Part shown: piece by piece, positions 18,401 to 26,833 of the stretch | How the letters are laid out: the number at the start of each line of letters is the position of its first letter | How positions within the stretch are numbered: the stretch's first letter is position 1 | Origin: JALONH01 sp046329235 | GTDB taxonomy: Bacteria; Bacteroidota; Bacteroidia; Cytophagales; Cytophagaceae | NCBI GenBank assembly: GCA_046329235.1 | Contig: JAXLVA010000001.1 | Coordinates: forward strand, 2,666,001 to 2,730,000 | DNA: 64,000 nt | Direction: 5' to 3' | Program-made: the position numbers and the translations under genes | Notes under the pieces: model-generated | What the model was told of the DNA's origin: nothing | The model's database searches: none | The model's input: only the letters and a program-made list of their open reading frames with translations

Positions 18401-21391
18401 GGACAAACAATCCAACTTAGCGTCCCTAATTATCCTACACCGGTGTCAATTCTGTGGTCAAACGGAAGTACGAATAGAAGTATTACTGTGCCTCCTGGAA
18501 CCTATTGGGTTGAAGTACGAAATTCATGTGGTGTTGGTAGAGACGAAATCGTTGTAATGGAATCGCCGAATATCCCTATAGTAAATTTAGGTGTTGACAT
18601 AACCTTATGTAGTGCTTCCGATTTCCCTAAAGTATTAAATTCTAATGTCAACAACGCATCTGTGTATTGGAGTACTGGAGAAACTACTCCTTCCATCACC
18701 ATTCAAAAAGGTGGGACCTATATAGCAACCGCTATCAATGGTTGTGGTCAAAACAGCGACACTATCAATATTATTTCGAACCCTGCACTTACTTTAGAAT
18801 TAGGTCCAGACATACGTGTATGTGGCCCTGCAAACATTCCACTAAATACAGGTGATTTTGGTAAAGGCACTACCTATCAATGGAGCAACGGAAGTACGTC
18901 TCGAAATATTGTAGTTAATAGCAGCGGCACTTATAATGTAACCGTGCAAAATGTATGTGGATCTGTTACCGATCAAATAAAAATTACAATTGATAATGGA
19001 CTTCCAATTTTTTCTTTAGGTGCTGATGAATTCATTTGCCCAGGAAATACAAAAAGCCTAAATGGGCCTTCCGGTTTGATTTCTTATTTGTGGAACAGTG
19101 GCAATACTTTATCAAGTGAAGTCGCAGGACCAGGTCTTCATTGGTTACAGGTGACTAATAGTTGCGGTATATATAGAGATACTATTGTGTTAACTACTCA
19201 GCCGGCTTTGTATACTAATCTTCCGGCAGATACAAGCATCTGTTTCCCTGCACTACTATTTTTAAAAGTACCGGTTCAAAATGCACAATATTTATGGAGC
19301 ACCGGAAGTACACAACCTAATATTTTAGTAACACAAAGTGGTACTTATTCCATAAGACTAAGTAATAATTGTGAAACTATTCAGTCGTCTGTGAATGTTC
19401 AATACACTAATGAAGCACCTACCGTAAGTTTAGGTCCTGATTTAGTTCGTTGCGGAAGTGTAAGCGAAACTCTGACTCCTACCGTAACGGATGTGTTCCG
19501 CTACAATTGGAATACAGGTGTTGCTACTTCAAGTATTACTGTTCAGCAACCTGGATATTATTCTGTTTTAGTGAGTAACGGATGTGGAAGTGCGTATGAC
19601 TCTATATTAATAATAAGCGATCCTGTTATTGCTCCAATAAACACCATCTCACTTTGTAGTACTTCTGCTAAGGAAATTGATGCCGGGAATCCCGGAGCTA
19701 CTTATTTATGGAATCCAACAGGAAGCACTTCTCAAAAAATAATCGTTTCTACCAGTGGTCAATATAGTGTTGATATAAGTAACGCATGTGGAAGTGCTTC
19801 TGGTCTTTTTGATATCTCATTAGAATCCACACGCCCTATATTTGACTTAGGTCCTAATTTACGAATATGCGCTCCCGATACACGTACCATAGGGCAAACA
19901 CTACCGGGTGTCTCCTATCTATGGAATAATGGAGCTGTTACTCCTGAAATCGATATTCAAAACGAAGGCACCTACACTTTGTCTATCACTAATGGATGTG
20001 GAACAAGTAAAGACAGCATTCGACTTTACGTTGATTTTGGTGCTCCCGTTGTAGAACTAGGTAATGACCGTACATTCTGTAATCCTTTTGGATTAAGTTT
20101 AGATGCAGGATCTACAGGTGCTACCTATACATGGACTGGCTCAAACCAAAAAAGCCGCTACTTAAATATTTTCCAAGAAGGAACGTATGAAGTACTTGTG
20201 ACAAACGCCTGCGGTAATAATACCGATAAAATATCCATCGCAAGTTTTAATCACCCGCTAGTGTCTATTGAAGATTCCGCCAACTGCAACACACCTATAA
20301 CCTTCGATGTAACAAGCAGTGGCGCTTTAGGTTATAATTGGTTACCTACTAATGAAGCCACTTCAAGTATCACAGTTACTGAATCGGGAACTTATTATGT
20401 AGAAGTGACACATCCATGCGGTATTTTCTCGGACAGCGCAAAAGTTATTATTAACAAAGGCTTAGCTAATGTCTCACTTGGCAAAGATACTCTTTTATGT
20501 ACTCCGGCAGGTCTTACGCTTACGACTCCTGATTATGAGGGTGGAACTTTTATCTGGTTGCCAAATAATTCAACAGAATATTCCATACTTGTAAAACAAG
20601 CTGGGCAATACATTTTAAAAGTTGAAAATTATTGTGGTATAAACTCAGATACCGTCTTAATTGATGCTAATCCTGTTACACTTAATGCTCGTCCTGATAC
20701 AACTGTGTGTCCAGGAACAGAAGTTGCTTTGTATACTGCGGAACAAGCTGCTACATTATATGAATGGTATAATGTTTCTGGTAGTACATTATTAGCATCT
20801 AATGATTCTGTATGGGTGAATCCAACTTATCCATTTACTGACTATATTGTAAAAGGTATCCAAAATCAATGTTATAATTTCGATACTTTACGAGTAAACG
20901 TGCACAACTTCCCAGGGCCTAAAATAGGCGTTAGTGCAATTGATGGATATATCCCCTTAGATGTTCAATTTACAGACGTGAACAAAAGTGGCATTAACTA
21001 TAAATGGACCTTCGATGACGGTGGCAGTGCTTTCGTTCAAAACCCCGCGCATACATTCCGCGAAGAACGATATTATCAAATATATGTAACCACAGACAAT
21101 GGGCTTGGATGTACAGGTAAAGACTCCATTAAGATTTTAGCGTTCGATTTATTCATACCGAATCTACTAACACCAAACGGTGATGGCATGAATGACAGTT
21201 GGGATTTGACTGACTTGAATCCTTATCTGTATGTAGAAATCGTCAATATCTGGGGTGACATTGTCTACCAAAAAGATGGATATGTAGATGAGTGGAGAGG
21301 CAACAATCTGCCACAAGGCGTTTATTATTATGTGGTCAAAGACGTGAAATACCAAAAGGTCTTTAAAGGTTGGGTACATTTAGTAAAGTAA
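15479..21391 (+). CDS. Giant surface protein: SBBP propeller, Ig-like repeats, PKD, gliding-type C-terminus
   Basis: 1970 residues. After a signal segment (to about residue 33), a DUF7948-like domain (FRENKGQWD) runs to about 240. SBBP-type propeller repeats follow (YLGGGRDEEGKAI, TNSADFPVTSNAF) to about 700. From about 800 to 1800 there are roughly 14 Ig-like units of 75-80 residues, each starting near LGxDxxxC and ending in NxCGxxxD. A PKD domain (about 1815-1885) and a CHU_C gliding-motility associated C-terminus (LLTPNGDGMNDSW ... GWVHLVK) close it. It should be exported through type IX secretion and act as an adhesin or matrix protein; that role is inferred. The two cysteines per Ig unit could form one disulfide each. 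Confidence 0.9.
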   Translation: MRIQNSVSLFDTILVFAVFLCFYLTFHGTPLMASDDLPFRFRENKGQWDSTTRYNAWSGSSNVYFMDNALNIMHWRRGENRNHEQLNWKIEFKNCQATIPQASNPKPCNIRYIKNSRNFHLTQDYGVILYPQIYSNIDLQYYGADKRLKYDFIIHPGGNINDIQLKLHNTSSIEIKDDELHISHAWGVVKELKPYSYQIIDGKEVEVNIQYKLYNNTTYGFEILGPYDVSKNIIVDPVQLVWGTYVGSSNPLSSGYMYDIATDSDMNIYGTGYYQEGFPVTSGAFDTSFNGGDINGSRGDVFVFKLSSDGTQLKFATYLGGGRDEEGKAIHVVSQTGRVYVAGHTNSADFPVTSNAFQKLKTGSTVDGFVSCLDLEQGNLIYSTFIGGVGKDQINDLKVDNRNNVWIGGETQSTNYPTTSNALQSTYQGGPYDGFISVFDPNLSVLNYSGFFGGSNDDRIYGIATYNGTMTFTGYSSSINYPTFNAYQSSNKGGLDVILTRLETVNYSVQYSTYIGGRFDEIGQDVDCNLSGDAFFTGYTMSNDYPNTTNTVLKGLRDVIVSSISNDGQSLIYSRLVGGAKNDEGTSILVNDLDQTFVAGNSNSADFPLNKTNTADKEQQVFLLSVDYSGNFLNYSLFLGGSKDDYETPRIAFSSKKLLCEVVIGFTSHSTDLNTTDGAFQKTKLNGGDQNDQPALFKYYFGPALPFCNDLVNPADPATYKPYLNYKCQECRNDCLDAIPQSACPGPFDLKLPYRPNDTSYFQPWFYQYKGTKFSDSILTVDFKGGEEEYTITIADGCNSLDKKYKLSQPPVSVSISQSQPYLCSPVDQMVLRASVVGYKTFKWSNGSTKDTAVVSQSGVYKVIVSDGPCGEIDSAEVTIQLSGPPTLPNFGSGVYTYCFPGTYDISVLTPGDTVNTNYVWSPQMPNAGIIQVTKGGSYCVQKTNSCGTISSCITINEIRVPEVSLGKDTVLCQGQTIQLSVPNYPTPVSILWSNGSTNRSITVPPGTYWVEVRNSCGVGRDEIVVMESPNIPIVNLGVDITLCSASDFPKVLNSNVNNASVYWSTGETTPSITIQKGGTYIATAINGCGQNSDTINIISNPALTLELGPDIRVCGPANIPLNTGDFGKGTTYQWSNGSTSRNIVVNSSGTYNVTVQNVCGSVTDQIKITIDNGLPIFSLGADEFICPGNTKSLNGPSGLISYLWNSGNTLSSEVAGPGLHWLQVTNSCGIYRDTIVLTTQPALYTNLPADTSICFPALLFLKVPVQNAQYLWSTGSTQPNILVTQSGTYSIRLSNNCETIQSSVNVQYTNEAPTVSLGPDLVRCGSVSETLTPTVTDVFRYNWNTGVATSSITVQQPGYYSVLVSNGCGSAYDSILIISDPVIAPINTISLCSTSAKEIDAGNPGATYLWNPTGSTSQKIIVSTSGQYSVDISNACGSASGLFDISLESTRPIFDLGPNLRICAPDTRTIGQTLPGVSYLWNNGAVTPEIDIQNEGTYTLSITNGCGTSKDSIRLYVDFGAPVVELGNDRTFCNPFGLSLDAGSTGATYTWTGSNQKSRYLNIFQEGTYEVLVTNACGNNTDKISIASFNHPLVSIEDSANCNTPITFDVTSSGALGYNWLPTNEATSSITVTESGTYYVEVTHPCGIFSDSAKVIINKGLANVSLGKDTLLCTPAGLTLTTPDYEGGTFIWLPNNSTEYSILVKQAGQYILKVENYCGINSDTVLIDANPVTLNARPDTTVCPGTEVALYTAEQAATLYEWYNVSGSTLLASNDSVWVNPTYPFTDYIVKGIQNQCYNFDTLRVNVHNFPGPKIGVSAIDGYIPLDVQFTDVNKSGINYKWTFDDGGSAFVQNPAHTFREERYYQIYVTTDNGLGCTGKDSIKILAFDLFIPNLLTPNGDGMNDSWDLTDLNPYLYVEIVNIWGDIVYQKDGYVDEWRGNNLPQGVYYYVVKDVKYQKVFKGWVHLVK

Positions 21392-21428
21392 TACATTATA
21401 ACACACAATTAACTATTTCAATAATTTT

Positions 21429-22244
21429 ATGCGAAAACTACGCTTTTTACTTTGTGCAACTTTGTTGCCTTTTCTTTGTCAGGCTCAATTTCCTGAGAGA
21501 ACGAATGAAACATACCAGTATAATGTTGGAGCACGACCGGTAAAAGGGTACAAAGCTTTAACATTTTCTTTTGATCCTCTGAACGTGATTGGAAGTGATG
21601 ATGCATTTTTCACTAAAATTGGTTTAACAGATGGATCATTGTTCAATGCCAAATATTTTATTTCAGACAATGTTGCCATTCGTGGAGGATTCAGACTTTA
21701 CAAAGAAGGGAGCAGAAGCACAGGTGATGTGGATGTAACACTTACCGGAGGAACCATTTCGGCTCGTGAATTAAAAGAGGCTAAAAATGAATTTATATTA
21801 ATACCTGGTATTGAAAGACACTTTGGCTATAGTAACATTTTTGATGTGTATGTAGCCGGTGAAATGATGATGGGCTTAGGTCGTAATATCCGTGTTGAAA
21901 ACACTGACTATACCAATGGTTTCCATGATTATGAAACAAGAATATCCCCTAAAAAGATGTTTGGTTTAGGCGCCGTTGCTGGTGTTAATGTTTTCATTCT
22001 TGATCTTCCAATCTCTGTTGGAATTGAGTATGGTCTTCATTCTATGTATACTTTTGGAGACAAGACAAAGGTTGATTACGATGTAAACGATGCTACCGGT
22101 CAGTCTTCAGGAACATATTTTGTTCAAGAAAAAGACCCATTTGGCAATGCGGATCCAAACAGCTATTCCAACTTAAAGGCTTCCTCTTCTTACATCAACA
22201 CTGCTAGTAATTTCAGAGTAAACATTAATATCTATTTTAAATAA
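21429..22244 (+). CDS. Outer-membrane beta-barrel protein
   Basis: 271 residues with a signal peptide ending at CQAQ (residue ~19). The rest alternates polar and aromatic residues in short strands and ends with SNFRVNINIYFK, a C-terminal strand with terminal aromatic residue as in outer-membrane barrels. It follows the giant surface protein by 37 bp and precedes a lipoprotein by 1 bp, so the three may be one transcript for surface display; this partnership is inferred from order only. Confidence 0.7.
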   Translation: MRKLRFLLCATLLPFLCQAQFPERTNETYQYNVGARPVKGYKALTFSFDPLNVIGSDDAFFTKIGLTDGSLFNAKYFISDNVAIRGGFRLYKEGSRSTGDVDVTLTGGTISARELKEAKNEFILIPGIERHFGYSNIFDVYVAGEMMMGLGRNIRVENTDYTNGFHDYETRISPKKMFGLGAVAGVNVFILDLPISVGIEYGLHSMYTFGDKTKVDYDVNDATGQSSGTYFVQEKDPFGNADPNSYSNLKASSSYINTASNFRVNINIYFK

Positions 22245-22245
22245 A

Positions 22246-22722
22246 ATGAAACGCATGAAAAGTTTACTAGTTGCTATTTGCTGCATAGTCATCAGCATTC
22301 AATCTTGTACCGTTTATCAAAGTGGTACAGCTTTAAACAAGCCCTTCATTGATTTAAGATATAACAACATGGAATATGTTAAAGATATTGAAGGTTCAAC
22401 AGTACAAACATATTTTCTAATATTCCCTATTGGAGGCAAAAGGTATAAAAGAGGATATCCGGCCACAAACGTTATTAATCTTACTGAGTTTAATAACAAG
22501 AGAGGTATGCGTGGCGCATTATATGATGCGTTGCAACAAGCTCCGGATGCCGATTTCGTAATACCTGTTCAACAAACTGTAAAAATAGAAAGAATGTTTT
22601 TAGGGAAGCGCGAATACTTAAATGTACGTTTGAAAGCATTCCGTATTCAAACCAAACTACCGGCGGTGGTAGATAGTCTTTCTAAGCCGGCAACTGACAG
22701 TTCTTCTGTAATTACAGAGTAA
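22246..22722 (+). CDS. Lipoprotein of unknown function
   Basis: 158 residues; starts with MKRMKSLLVAICCIVISIQSC, a lipoprotein signal with cysteine 21 as the lipidation site. The second in-frame ATG (MKSLL) is equally possible. The mature domain has FPIGGKRYKRGYPATNV and DADFVIPVQQTVK, suggesting a compact alpha/beta fold resembling TRL- or DUF6567-like lipoproteins, but I cannot assign it. It lies one base after the barrel gene. Confidence 0.65.
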   Translation: MKRMKSLLVAICCIVISIQSCTVYQSGTALNKPFIDLRYNNMEYVKDIEGSTVQTYFLIFPIGGKRYKRGYPATNVINLTEFNNKRGMRGALYDALQQAPDADFVIPVQQTVKIERMFLGKREYLNVRLKAFRIQTKLPAVVDSLSKPATDSSSVITE

Positions 22723-22729
22723 TATTTCA

Positions 22730-22743
22730 GGAGCGCAAGCTCC
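22730..22743 (+). terminator. Short hairpin with GCAA loop
   Basis: GGAGC GCAA GCTCC followed by a short T-run, in the 31-bp gap between the two lipoprotein genes. The stem is only 5 bp, so termination would be weak or partial. Confidence 0.35.
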
Positions 22744-22753
22744 CTTTACTTAT

Positions 22754-23563
22754 ATGAAATACAAAATCATTTACTTTCTACTGTTTTTGACAGTGACATT
22801 GTCTTGTAAAAAAGATAATGTCAATCCTATTTCTATATCTGTCCGCCCTGATTATTTATATATGGATGCTGATATGGAAGAAGTTATTCCATTTACGGTT
22901 TCTGTCAAAGGCCCTTCGAAGTTAACTCGATTTATAATTCAATATCAACAATCAGGTGGAGCTCTCATAACGCTTAAAGATAGTAGTTTGAATACTTCTA
23001 CTAGTTTGTATTACGCATTTAACTATACGCTCCCTGTTGCTACAAATTCTTACGAAACTACATTATATTTCTATTGTTATGATAATGAGGGCGGGACGGC
23101 ATCTACATCTCGTACATTCCGTGTATCCGGATCCAATACTCCAGCAACAGAAACTTCCGGAGTAAAATTGTATTCTGCATCTTCCGGTAACACTGATGGA
23201 TATAATTTAAATAGTGGAGTGTATTTGCAAACTAGTTCAGCGCCTTCCGATTCTATTGATATCAGAGATGTTGTAAATACTTCATTAACGGATGTGCTTT
23301 CTCGAAGCATCACCTCATCAAACAATGTTAAGTTTGTAGTGTTTAATAGTTTCAATTATGCGAATGCTACCTCCCAAAGCATTAGGAATGCATTCACTAA
23401 TGGCGTTTCTTTAAGTCAAGTAAACAACATAAATGCCGGCACCATATTGATTGCTGAAATTAATAGATTAGGTGTGAAATCTTATTACGCCATATCCATT
23501 GTTAGTGTGAATGATGACTCTGGTGCTGCGAATGATTTTTATTTGATCAATTATAAAAAATAG
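22754..23563 (+). CDS. Lipoprotein of unknown function
   Basis: 269 residues with a lipoprotein signal (MKYKIIYFLLFLTVTLSC, cysteine 18). The mature part begins with an Ig-like beta sandwich (about 25-130, ending RTFRVSG), then a second beta-rich part ending AANDFYLINYKK. This architecture is common in cell-surface proteins of Bacteroidota; no enzymatic motif is visible. A bidirectional terminator follows directly. Confidence 0.65.
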   Translation: MKYKIIYFLLFLTVTLSCKKDNVNPISISVRPDYLYMDADMEEVIPFTVSVKGPSKLTRFIIQYQQSGGALITLKDSSLNTSTSLYYAFNYTLPVATNSYETTLYFYCYDNEGGTASTSRTFRVSGSNTPATETSGVKLYSASSGNTDGYNLNSGVYLQTSSAPSDSIDIRDVVNTSLTDVLSRSITSSNNVKFVVFNSFNYANATSQSIRNAFTNGVSLSQVNNINAGTILIAEINRLGVKSYYAISIVSVNDDSGAANDFYLINYKK

Positions 23564-23566
23564 AAT

Positions 23567-23586
23567 AGAGGGGATTCTTCCCCTCT
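23567..23586. terminator. Bidirectional terminator
   Basis: AGAGGGGA TTCT TCCCCTCT, an 8-bp perfect stem between two convergent genes (stops at 23563 and 23591). There are T-rich stretches on one side and A-rich on the other, so it can serve both. Confidence 0.85.
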
Positions 23587-23590
23587 TATT

Positions 23591-24529
23591 TTACCATCTT
23601 ACCAATTTTAACACCTCTGCATTATACTCATCGACTAACTCTTTCATAAGTTCAGCTGAAGTTTTTAATGTATGGAGTTGTGCGCTCACTTGACCTATTT
23701 CCAATTCGCCTTCTTGCAAGTCCCCTTCAAAAATTCCTTTTTTTGATCTGCCTTTACCTAATAAAGCTCTCAAGTCCTCGATAGATGGGCATTGCGTATA
23801 GCTTGCCGCAATTTGTTGATAGAATTCATTTTTCAACAAACGTACAGGTGCTAGCTCTTTTAAAGTAAGAATCGTATCTCCTTCTTTTGAATTCAACACA
23901 TACTGTTTGAAAAGCTCATGGGCTGAAGATTCTCTCGTAACTGCAAAAGCAGACCCTATCTGTACTCCATCTGCTCCTAAAGCCATCACCGCAGCAACAG
24001 ACTTTCCCGTAGCAATTCCTCCTGCTGCAATTACAGGAACTTGAACCGCTTTTTTTACTAAAGGAATTAAACACAAAGTAGTTGTTTCTTCTCTGCCATT
24101 ATGGCCACCGGCTTCAAAACCTTCTGCGACTATAGCATCTACTCCGGCATCTTCTGCTTTCTTTGCAAAGATACTGCTCGATACTACATGCACTACTGTT
24201 TTTCCTGAGGCTTTTAATCGCGCCGTCCAAGTCTTAGGATTTCCGGCGGAAGTAATCACAATTGGCACCGGATACTTTTCTATGATTTCAATTTGAGCTT
24301 CCACACCTGAATATAACAGTGGTAAGTTGACTGCGAATGGTTGATTGGTGTTGGCTAAACACTTTTGAATATGTTCTTCTAGAATTTCAGGAGACATAGA
24401 TCCCGCGCCTAACACACCTAATCCGCCGGCATTGCTTACTGCTGTAGCTAATTTCCAGCCGCTACACCAAACCATCCCTGCTTGAATGATGGGATAGCGA
24501 ATAGAAAATAATTCAGTTATTCGATTCAT
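23591..24529 (-). CDS. Nitronate monooxygenase / FabK-like flavoprotein
   Basis: 312 residues from the ATG at 24529 (MNRITELFSIRYPIIQAGMV); the longer frame to 24580 would run back into the upstream terminator. The TIM-barrel FMN-binding family signature is present: PIIQAGM at the start, VAEGFEAGGHNG, PVIAAGGIATG and ADGVQIGSAFA. Family members oxidise alkyl nitronates or, as FabK, reduce enoyl-ACP; the sequence alone does not separate them, and FabK-specific context is absent. Confidence 0.82.
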   Translation of the reverse strand: MNRITELFSIRYPIIQAGMVWCSGWKLATAVSNAGGLGVLGAGSMSPEILEEHIQKCLANTNQPFAVNLPLLYSGVEAQIEIIEKYPVPIVITSAGNPKTWTARLKASGKTVVHVVSSSIFAKKAEDAGVDAIVAEGFEAGGHNGREETTTLCLIPLVKKAVQVPVIAAGGIATGKSVAAVMALGADGVQIGSAFAVTRESSAHELFKQYVLNSKEGDTILTLKELAPVRLLKNEFYQQIAASYTQCPSIEDLRALLGKGRSKKGIFEGDLQEGELEIGQVSAQLHTLKTSAELMKELVDEYNAEVLKLVRW

Positions 24530-24545
24530 AACTCTAAAATAAAAA

Positions 24546-24573
24546 ATGTCTGTGATATTTCTACCACAGACAT
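24546..24573 (-). terminator. Rho-independent terminator of the rhodanese operon
   Basis: ATGTCTGTG, ten bases, CACAGACAT. On the minus strand it is followed by six T. It ends the DUF2892-rhodanese transcript just before the start of the flavoprotein gene. Confidence 0.88.
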
Positions 24574-24614
24574 CGTGCAAGCATCACTTTACCACAGAAA
24601 TCAAGCACTAATGC

Positions 24615-24932
24615 TTATTGTAGTTTTGACTGTAGCGAATACCAACCACCGCCGTTATAAACTTGGTGATACCCGTTTTGCATTAGTATACCTCTCGCAG
24701 AAGCACTACGCATACCGGATGCACAACAAGTAATAATCGTTTGGTTTTTATTTTTCAACTTGTGCAATTGACCACTTAACTGTGGCAATGGAATATTAAC
24801 GGAACCTTTTACATGACCACCTGCATATTCACCCGGTGAACGAACATCCACAATCACGGCACCTTGTTCTATTAACTCTTTATAATTCACGGAAGGTCCT
24901 CCTCCGAATATTTTTTTGATAAAATCTAACAT
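24615..24932 (-). CDS. Rhodanese-like sulfurtransferase
   Basis: 105 residues, a single rhodanese domain: VIDVRSPGEYAGGHVKGSVN, then the active-site loop CASGMR with catalytic cysteine 70. An amphipathic N-terminus (MLDFIKKIFGGG) precedes the domain. It transfers or carries persulfide sulfur. It is the last of three genes after the Crp/Fnr regulator (DUF2892, rhodanese, rhodanese), separated by 1 bp from the previous gene, so regulation together is likely. Confidence 0.88.
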   Translation of the reverse strand: MLDFIKKIFGGGPSVNYKELIEQGAVIVDVRSPGEYAGGHVKGSVNIPLPQLSGQLHKLKNKNQTIITCCASGMRSASARGILMQNGYHQVYNGGGWYSLQSKLQ

Positions 24933-24933
24933 C

Positions 24934-25215
24934 TTATTTATTGGCTTCTTTTAGTTCATAATGTACATCTATCCATGCGCCACCGTTGTGAGCATCGACT
25001 CCTTGCTCCTTTGCATAGGCTGTAGCTTGGCCACTACGACCACCGCTAGCACAGCAGAATACAATTGGATGTTTACCGGTACGATCTGCTAAATACTCCG
25101 GAATATTTTGTAATGGAATATTAAGTGATCCTTCTACATGACCGCCTGCATATTCTAAAGGAGAGCGAACATCTATGATTTCCGCTCCTTGAGTAATTAA
25201 TGTTGCAATTGACAT
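24934..25215 (-). CDS. Rhodanese-like sulfurtransferase
   Basis: 93 residues, a single rhodanese domain with IIDVRSPLEYAGGHVEGS and active-site loop CASGGR (cysteine 55). It is close to the downstream rhodanese and probably a tandem duplicate. It starts 2 bp after the DUF2892 gene. Confidence 0.88.
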   Translation of the reverse strand: MSIATLITQGAEIIDVRSPLEYAGGHVEGSLNIPLQNIPEYLADRTGKHPIVFCCASGGRSGQATAYAKEQGVDAHNGGAWIDVHYELKEANK

Positions 25216-25217
25216 CG

Positions 25218-25421
25218 TTAATTATTTTTTAGAGTTTTAATTTTAAACGGCACATACAAAGGACAAAACTTCATAAACGAAGTTGCCGCCATGATCAAAG
25301 CACCAACAATAGCTATAATAGCCCATGTTCCTGTGGCGATTTCAGTAATGACAAGTAATGATAATAGAATAGAAATCATCAATCGAATCATTCTATCTAG
25401 GGAGCCCATGTTTTGTATCAT
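25218..25421 (-). CDS. DUF2892 (YgaP-like) membrane protein
   Basis: 67 residues with two membrane helices. MGSLDRMIRLMIS at the start and the FCPLYVPF motif at the end are the usual marks of DUF2892, the membrane part that is fused to rhodanese in YgaP of E. coli. Here the parts are separate genes in one operon. An ATG four codons in is an alternative start. A Crp-type operator and a -7 element lie upstream. Confidence 0.85.
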   Translation of the reverse strand: MIQNMGSLDRMIRLMISILLSLLVITEIATGTWAIIAIVGALIMAATSFMKFCPLYVPFKIKTLKNN

Positions 25422-25453
25422 AATGGTAAAGTGTTTGGTGAATCATTATGATA

Positions 25454-25461
25454 CAAAACTA
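25454..25461 (-). promoter_or_regulatory. Candidate -7 element of DUF2892-rhodanese operon
   Basis: On the minus strand TAGTTTTG fits TAnnTTTG, 33 bp before the DUF2892 ATG. No good -33 element is present; its place is taken by the Crp-type palindrome, as in activator-dependent promoters. Confidence 0.5.
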
Positions 25462-25482
25462 GGTAGGTCAAAAAATAAAGTT

Positions 25483-25498
25483 CGTGACTAAAGTCACA
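25483..25498 (-). promoter_or_regulatory. Crp/Fnr-type operator overlapping the regulator's stop codon
   Basis: On the minus strand TGTGACTTTAGTCACG, nearly the CRP consensus TGTGA-N6-TCACA; the inner GTGAC-N4-GTCAC is a perfect inverted repeat. The TGA stop of the regulator (25494-25496) is part of it. Its centre is about 33 bp upstream of the -7 element, close to position -40, the place for a class II activator. The regulator's recognition helix (STREVISRIL) keeps the Arg-Glu of CRP that read GTGA. Confidence 0.6.
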
Positions 25499-26105
25499 CA
25501 AGCAAAATTTTATTTCTGTGAAGTTGTACTAATCCATTTTTCTCCATCTGTTTCAAGATTCGAGAGATTACCTCGCGGGTAGATCCCATTTCATCTGCCA
25601 ATTGCTGATGTGTTAAAGAAAATTCTTTGGAGCCGGTAATTTCAGCCTTTTTGGTTAAATGATGCCATAAACGATCATCCATTTTGTGAAAAGCCACAGC
25701 ATTCACGACCTCTAATAATTCTTCAAATCGCTGATGATATAACTTGAAAATATAGTCGATCCATTCGGGGTAAATCTTAATCCATTCCGTCACCTGACTC
25801 ATAGGAACCATCAACATCTCCGTGTCTTCTTCTGCAACTGCTTTAATTTTAGATGTGTCTTGATGAATCCCTGCCAAAAAACTCATAATGCAGCTTTCTC
25901 CCGGTCTAATGTAATACAATAACATCTCGCGACCGGCTTCATCAGTTCGATAGACGCCCAAAAGCCCTTTCGTAATTAATGGAATCATTTGTACATGTAC
26001 CTGCTCCCTAAGAATTACCTCTCCGGCTTTAAATTGCTTTTGTATGGCATTCGCAGCTATGGCGTCCTGAAATTCTTTTTGGTGAAAAGGTAATATTGCA
26101 GACAT
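25494..26105 (-). CDS. Crp/Fnr family transcriptional regulator
   Basis: 203 residues. An N-terminal cyclic-nucleotide-binding-like beta roll (AGEVILREQVHVQMIPLITKG, GREMLLYYIRPGESC) is followed by the dimer helix and a winged helix (LTHQQLADEMGSTREVISRI). No FNR-type cysteine cluster is present, so it is not an Fe-S oxygen sensor of the E. coli kind; the signal is unknown. It lies 72 bp upstream of the DUF2892-rhodanese operon on the same strand and a matching operator overlaps its stop codon, so it probably controls that operon. Confidence 0.88.
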   Translation of the reverse strand: MSAILPFHQKEFQDAIAANAIQKQFKAGEVILREQVHVQMIPLITKGLLGVYRTDEAGREMLLYYIRPGESCIMSFLAGIHQDTSKIKAVAEEDTEMLMVPMSQVTEWIKIYPEWIDYIFKLYHQRFEELLEVVNAVAFHKMDDRLWHHLTKKAEITGSKEFSLTHQQLADEMGSTREVISRILKQMEKNGLVQLHRNKILLV

Positions 26106-26152
26106 AGAAATGATTTAAAATTTGGCAAGATGATTGTATCTTAGACAAGTAT

Positions 26153-26833
26153 ATGATGCAATATAGGTATATATGTTTTGTCCTACTAATGACAATGGTC
26201 ATCGGTTGTACTCAAGCTCCGGAAAACCAGACAACGGAGTTGTTGCTACAAAAATTGGATAGCATGGATAAAAAAATCGATTCTTTACAAGCGAAACTTC
26301 AACCTGTCAAAGACACGAGTACAAAGACACCTGTTAAGTTAAATCCAAAAGATAGTACATCTGAGATAAAGAAAAATCCTCTTCGAACTAAAAAGAAAGA
26401 TAGTGTTATCACTGTGTCTCCATCAAAATCTACTAAAGAGATTTTTTATTATACTAACACCAAGAAAATTTCCTTGTTAATAGAGCCTTGGGTAGATGGT
26501 CGACGAAAACTTATCTTTTATAATCACAATGGTGAAACGACCTACACTCAAGATGATGTGCATATGAGTTATAGCACCACTACAAGCGTAAAAAGCTTTC
26601 ATGCCAATGGAGCCGTGAAAGGAATCGAAGTGCATTTTAACCCGGGAGCAAGTTTATACATGTATCAAAGTAATATAACCTTTGATGAAGACAATACGCC
26701 TTTATGGAAAACAGACAGTCAATGGCCTAGCCGACTAGAAGACCACATGAAACCTCCTTCGTACTGGGACAAAAAAGAAAAGGTATGGAAACAACAAGAA
26801 ACAATAATTGAGCAGCCTTATACTAATCAATAG
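26153..26833 (+). CDS. Lipoprotein of unknown function
   Basis: 226 residues, lipoprotein signal (MMQYRYICFVLLMTMVIGC, cysteine 19). A short heptad-like stretch (LLLQKLDSMDKKIDSLQAKL) is followed by a Lys/Thr/Ser-rich linker and a folded domain from about residue 95 with antigen-repeat-like strands (KLIFYNHNGETTY, SFHANGAVKGIEV). The function is unknown. The last 11 bp overlap the convergent gene's 3' end. Confidence 0.6.
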   Translation: MMQYRYICFVLLMTMVIGCTQAPENQTTELLLQKLDSMDKKIDSLQAKLQPVKDTSTKTPVKLNPKDSTSEIKKNPLRTKKKDSVITVSPSKSTKEIFYYTNTKKISLLIEPWVDGRRKLIFYNHNGETTYTQDDVHMSYSTTTSVKSFHANGAVKGIEVHFNPGASLYMYQSNITFDEDNTPLWKTDSQWPSRLEDHMKPPSYWDKKEKVWKQQETIIEQPYTNQ

